A stretch of DNA of 64,000 bases from Cladochytrium replicatum (taxonomy: Eukaryota > Chytridiomycota > Chytridiomycetes > Cladochytriales > Cladochytriaceae): positions 584,135 to 648,134 of the forward strand of contig JAHLKD010000016.1 in assembly GCA_025526935.1 (NCBI GenBank), read 5' to 3'. This document shows positions 61,581-64,000 of this stretch, one piece after another. The translations under genes and the position numbers were made by a program. The notes under the pieces are model-generated. The model searched no databases. It had not been told where the DNA came from and saw only the letters and a list, made by a program, of their open reading frames with translations. How positions within the stretch are numbered: position 1 is the stretch's first letter; every line of letters starts with the position of its first letter.

Positions 61581-62620
61581 CCTAACAGTTATTCCAAGCC
61601 GGAATGTTAATAACATTCGGACGGACCGTCCGACGCGAATTTATTAAATGCGGACGGACCGTCCACCTCGAATTTATTAGCCACGGACGGACCGTCCAAC
61701 GCGTTTTTATTAGGCGCGGACGGACCGTCCAACCCATTTTTATTAACCATGGACGGACCTTCCAGATGCAATTTATTCGGCTTCAACTGTAATTCATGCT
61801 ACCTCAATCTCTCTTGTAGCTGGTTTTTCACTAAGTCTTTTCATTTCATGGGCCGAGCGATGATGCTGTTGGGCGAGAGTCCTTTGATTTCGTGGGCAAG
61901 AGCATGCTACTGGAGTAGAGAACTGATTCTTTGTATTTGATTGTCCAAAATCTCCACCAACCTTACACCGCAATAACAAGCTTCTCAGCCACAACGGGAG
62001 ATATCCTTGTCAGGAAACCAGAGGCAAGGCCAGACCACAGGGTCTTCCTGCTATAGATAGTGGATCCCACCTCCCTCTCCGTGTCCATACCACAGCTTCT
62101 CGAGGGTATTTCCAAACAGCGAAGTCCAGAAAGTGGCATCCATGATCTGAGAAAGTTTCGGACAGCAGAGTAACATCTTCTTGAAGCTGAAAAAGACCAC
62201 GGCAAATTCGAGCAAGCTCTGTAAACTTTTCCGTATTTTGTAGATATAGGAAGAGAAGGGACTTCATCGCGTATGCTGCATGACAATGGGTGGATGTGGC
62301 ACGAAGTAGGCAATCTTTTTCAAGTAAAGGCACAGAATTTCCCTCCTGTACGATAGGGTCAGCTAAAAGACGGACAGATTCAGACTGAACCGCGAACCAA
62401 TTCCGACTCAGACAACTCAGAACGGCGCAATGTCCGCGGAATATGGATAGGGTCTGACATCGATTGCATCTGCGCAGTGTAGAAGTTAATTTGGTTCGGG
62501 TGAATGTAGAGGAAACACAGCAGTTTCAATGTGGAGTAGCTGTTCTTCTGTCCTGCTCTTGCACGCGGGAAAGTGGTTCCAACTGGGTACTATGAGTCAC
62601 GCGACTTCGTGAGGTCCGTA
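61581..62620. repeat. Subtelomeric repeat, copy 2 (full, 1040 bp)
   Basis: Full unit, head-to-tail with copies 1 and 3. It begins CCTAACAGTTATTCC and ends GTGAGGTCCGTA. It holds five palindromes. On the minus strand a long frame (62333-62010) encodes a helical protein fragment, with LLRATSTHCHAAYAMKSLLF and ETFSDHGCHFLDFAVWKY. Confidence 0.92.
62010..62400 (-). pseudogene. Helical-protein gene fragment inside the tandem repeat
   Basis: Within copy 2 the minus strand reads continuously DPIVQEGNSVPLLEKDCLLR, STHCHAAYAMKSLLFLYLQN, TEKFTELARICRGLFQLQED and HGCHFLDFAVWKYPREAVV down to a TGA at about 62010. Leucine spacing suggests an armadillo/HEAT-like solenoid. Copy 3 has the same segment in two frames (63557-63309 and 63305-63048). 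The next piece (VVAEKLVIAV, LDNQIQRISSLLQ) follows in another frame. It looks like a gene fragment carried along by the repeat rather than an active gene. Confidence 0.35.
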
Positions 62621-63662
62621 CCTAACAGTTATTCCAAGCCGGAATGTTAATAACATTCGGACGGACCGTCCGACGCGAATTTATTAAATGCGGACGGACC
62701 GTCCACCTCGAATTTATTAGCCACGGACGGACCATCCAACCCGTTTTTATTTGGCGCGGACAGACCGTCCAACCCATTTTTATTAACCATGGACGGACCT
62801 TCCAGATGCAATTTATTCGGCTTCAACTGTAATTCATGCTACCTCAATCTCTCTTGTAGCTGGTTTTTCACTAAGTCTTTTCATTTCATGGGCCCAGCGA
62901 TGCTGTAGGGGCGAGACTCCTCTGATTTCGTGGGCTGGAGCATGCTGCTGGAGTAGAGAACTGATTCTTTGTATTTGATTGTCCAAAATCTCCACCAACC
63001 TTTCACCGCAATAACAAGCTTCTCAGCCACAACAGGAGATATCCTTGTCAGGAAACCAGAGGCAAGGCCAGACCACAGGGTCTTCCTGCTATAGATAGGG
63101 GATCCCACCTCCCGCTCCCTGTCCATACCACAGCTTCTCGAGGGTATTTCCAAACAGCGAAGTCCAGAAAGTGGCATCCATGATCTGAGAAAGTTTCGGA
63201 CAGCAGAGTAACATCTTCTTGAAGCTGAAAAAGACGACGGCAAATTCGAGCAAGCTCTGTAAACTTTTCCGTATTTTGTAGATATAAAAAGAGAAGGGAC
63301 TTCATCGCTTATGCTGCATGACAATGGGTGGATGTGGCACGAAGTAGGCAATCTTTTTCAAGTAAAGGCACGGAATTTCCCTCCTGTACGATAGGGTCAG
63401 TTAAAAGACGGACAGATTCAGACTGAACCGCGAACCAATTCCGACTCAGACAACTCAGAACGGCGCAATGTCCGCGGAATATGGATAGGGTCTGACATCG
63501 ATTGCATCTGCACAGTGTAGAAGTTGATTTGGGTTCGGGTGAATGTAGAGGAAACACGGCAGTTTCAATGTGGAGTAGCTGTTCTTCTGTCCTTGCTCTT
63601 GCACCCGTATGTGTTCCAACCCGTCACTGAGCCATGTGGCTTGGCTTTTTTCGAGGTCCGTA
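62621..63662. repeat. Subtelomeric repeat, copy 3 (full, about 1042 bp)
   Basis: Second full unit, more than about 90 percent identical to copy 2 by eye, starting with the same CCTAACAG and ending CGAGGTCCGTA. Several palindromes carry point changes (for example ACCATCC). The minus-strand frame is broken here by a stop in the segment before KSLLFLYLQ but extends further upstream (FRGHCAVLSCLSRNWFAV). Confidence 0.92.
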
Positions 63663-63880
63663 CCTCGCAAACTTTGGAGTTGGTTTCCGGCTCAACGGTA
63701 CCCGTCCGCCTCTGGCACTCCTTACAACGCTAATAGAGGATGTGCACCGCTATTGGTGTGCCAAGTTTGGCAAGCTGAAACAGATGCACAACGATTCCAC
63801 TTTGAGGGTCACGTGCATTTGCGAGGTCGGTACCTCGACAACCGCCACACGACTGATCGCAAACAATTACTTATCGCACT
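63634..63880 (+). other. Repeat-telomere junction
   Basis: About 218 bp of unique sequence between the last subtelomeric unit and the telomere. A frame (FGVGFRLNGTRPPLALLTTL and onward) is open from 63634 through the telomere repeats, so if it was a gene it has been cut by telomere addition. Two near-palindromes of the form CGAGGT-NNN-TACCTCG lie at 63652-63667 and 63822-63837. Confidence 0.4.
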
Positions 63881-64000
63881 TAGGGTTAGTTAGGGTTAGT
63901 TAGGGTTAGTTAGGGTTAGTTAGGGTTAGTTAGGGTTAGTTAGGGTTAGTTAGGGTTAGTTAGGGTTAGTTAGGGTTAGTTAGGGTTAGTTAGGGTTAGT
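63881..64000 (+). repeat. Telomere: 12 perfect copies of a 10-nt repeat
   Basis: From 63881 to the window end the sequence is (TAGGGTTAGT)12, which is the same as repeating TTAGGGTTAG. The G-rich strand runs 5' to 3' toward the right edge, as expected at a right chromosome end. All units are identical. The unit is a canonical TTAGGG plus TTAG, and not the hexamer usual in fungi and animals. The array may continue beyond the window. Confidence 0.93.

Noticed and set aside
61135-62803. Regular repeats with similar-length spacers, CRISPR-like in appearance
   Set aside because: The spacers are themselves repeated and AT-rich, the repeat is only 13 bp, and this is a eukaryotic subtelomere.
63881-64000. 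Telomere array as a simple sequencing artefact of TTAGGG
   Set aside because: All 12 units are identical and strictly 10 nt long; random base-calling errors would give mixed lengths. Systematic error can only be excluded with raw reads.

Overview
The window is nuclear DNA of a zoosporic (chytrid-type) true fungus and ends, on the right, at a chromosome end. The evidence is: almost every gene has several short GT-AG introns (about 45-90 bp); there is a CBM1-tailed family-7 cellulase, a four-WSC-domain secreted protein and two Slt2-type MAP kinases (fungal); and there is a DNAAF5/HEATR2 axonemal dynein assembly factor, which is expected only in lineages that build motile flagella. The last 120 bases are twelve perfect copies of a 10-nt telomere-like repeat. 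The species cannot be named from the sequence alone.

Layout. 1-1292: 3' part of a leucine-rich-repeat-like gene cut by the left edge. 1499-4863: ARMC8/GID5 homologue (8 exons). 5.2-5.7 kb: BTB relic. 5738-7464 and 9678-11373: two paralogous P450 genes on either side of a pirin gene (7783-8670) and a decayed ankyrin-like repeat gene (8.76-9.45 kb). 11477-13190: BCH/CRAL-TRIO-RhoGAP protein. 13545-16504: glutamine-dependent NAD+ synthetase. 17274-19881 (-): CDC5/Cef1 splicing factor. 20.0-22.7 kb: a short orphan ORF, a BTB relic and a decayed membrane-protein-like gene. 23.0-28.2 kb: three bestrophin-family channel genes, two tandem and one facing them, with a small possible secreted-protein gene between. 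28610-32051: DNAAF5. 33033-34466: WSC protein. 35527-37547: first Slt2-type MAPK. 38.0-38.65 kb (-): F-box relic. 39243-42248 (-): mitochondrial Yme2/RNA12. 42995-44422: GH7-CBM1 cellulase. 46194-47929: second Slt2-type MAPK. 49.2-50.65 kb (-): DUF1399/GRDP-type gene or pseudogene. 50702-51631: GINS subunit Psf1. 52579 to about 55.1 kb (-): Atf/CREB-type bZIP. 55.2-55.5 kb: Ty1/copia reverse-transcriptase relic. 56167-59419 (-): large PH-domain protein. 59.8-61.1 kb: an ORF apparently cut by an LTR, then a gag-like fragment. 61097-63662: a tandem subtelomeric repeat (one short and two full copies of about 1.04 kb), each with a 33-bp-period array of a 13-bp palindrome. 63881-64000: telomere repeat.

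Functional themes. This is a normal, gene-rich chromosome arm (replication Psf1, splicing Cdc5, NAD+ synthesis, Rho signalling, GID ubiquitin ligase, mitochondrial inner membrane) that degrades into retroelement debris and tandem repeats over the last ~4 kb. Two Slt2-type MAPKs, an Atf-type bZIP, a RhoGAP, a PH-domain protein and a WSC-domain secreted protein are all of the kinds used in cell-wall stress signalling, but nothing in the sequence shows that they act together. Between the housekeeping genes lie at least seven gene relics (BTB, ankyrin-like, F-box, DUF1399, a membrane protein and others), so local duplication and decay are common here.

The strongest candidates for novelty are the 10-nt telomere repeat TTAGGGTTAG and the adjacent subtelomeric unit with its phased palindromes. 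Splice sites given below were placed by eye from reading frame, GT/AG signals and remembered family conservation; no alignment or RNA evidence was available.
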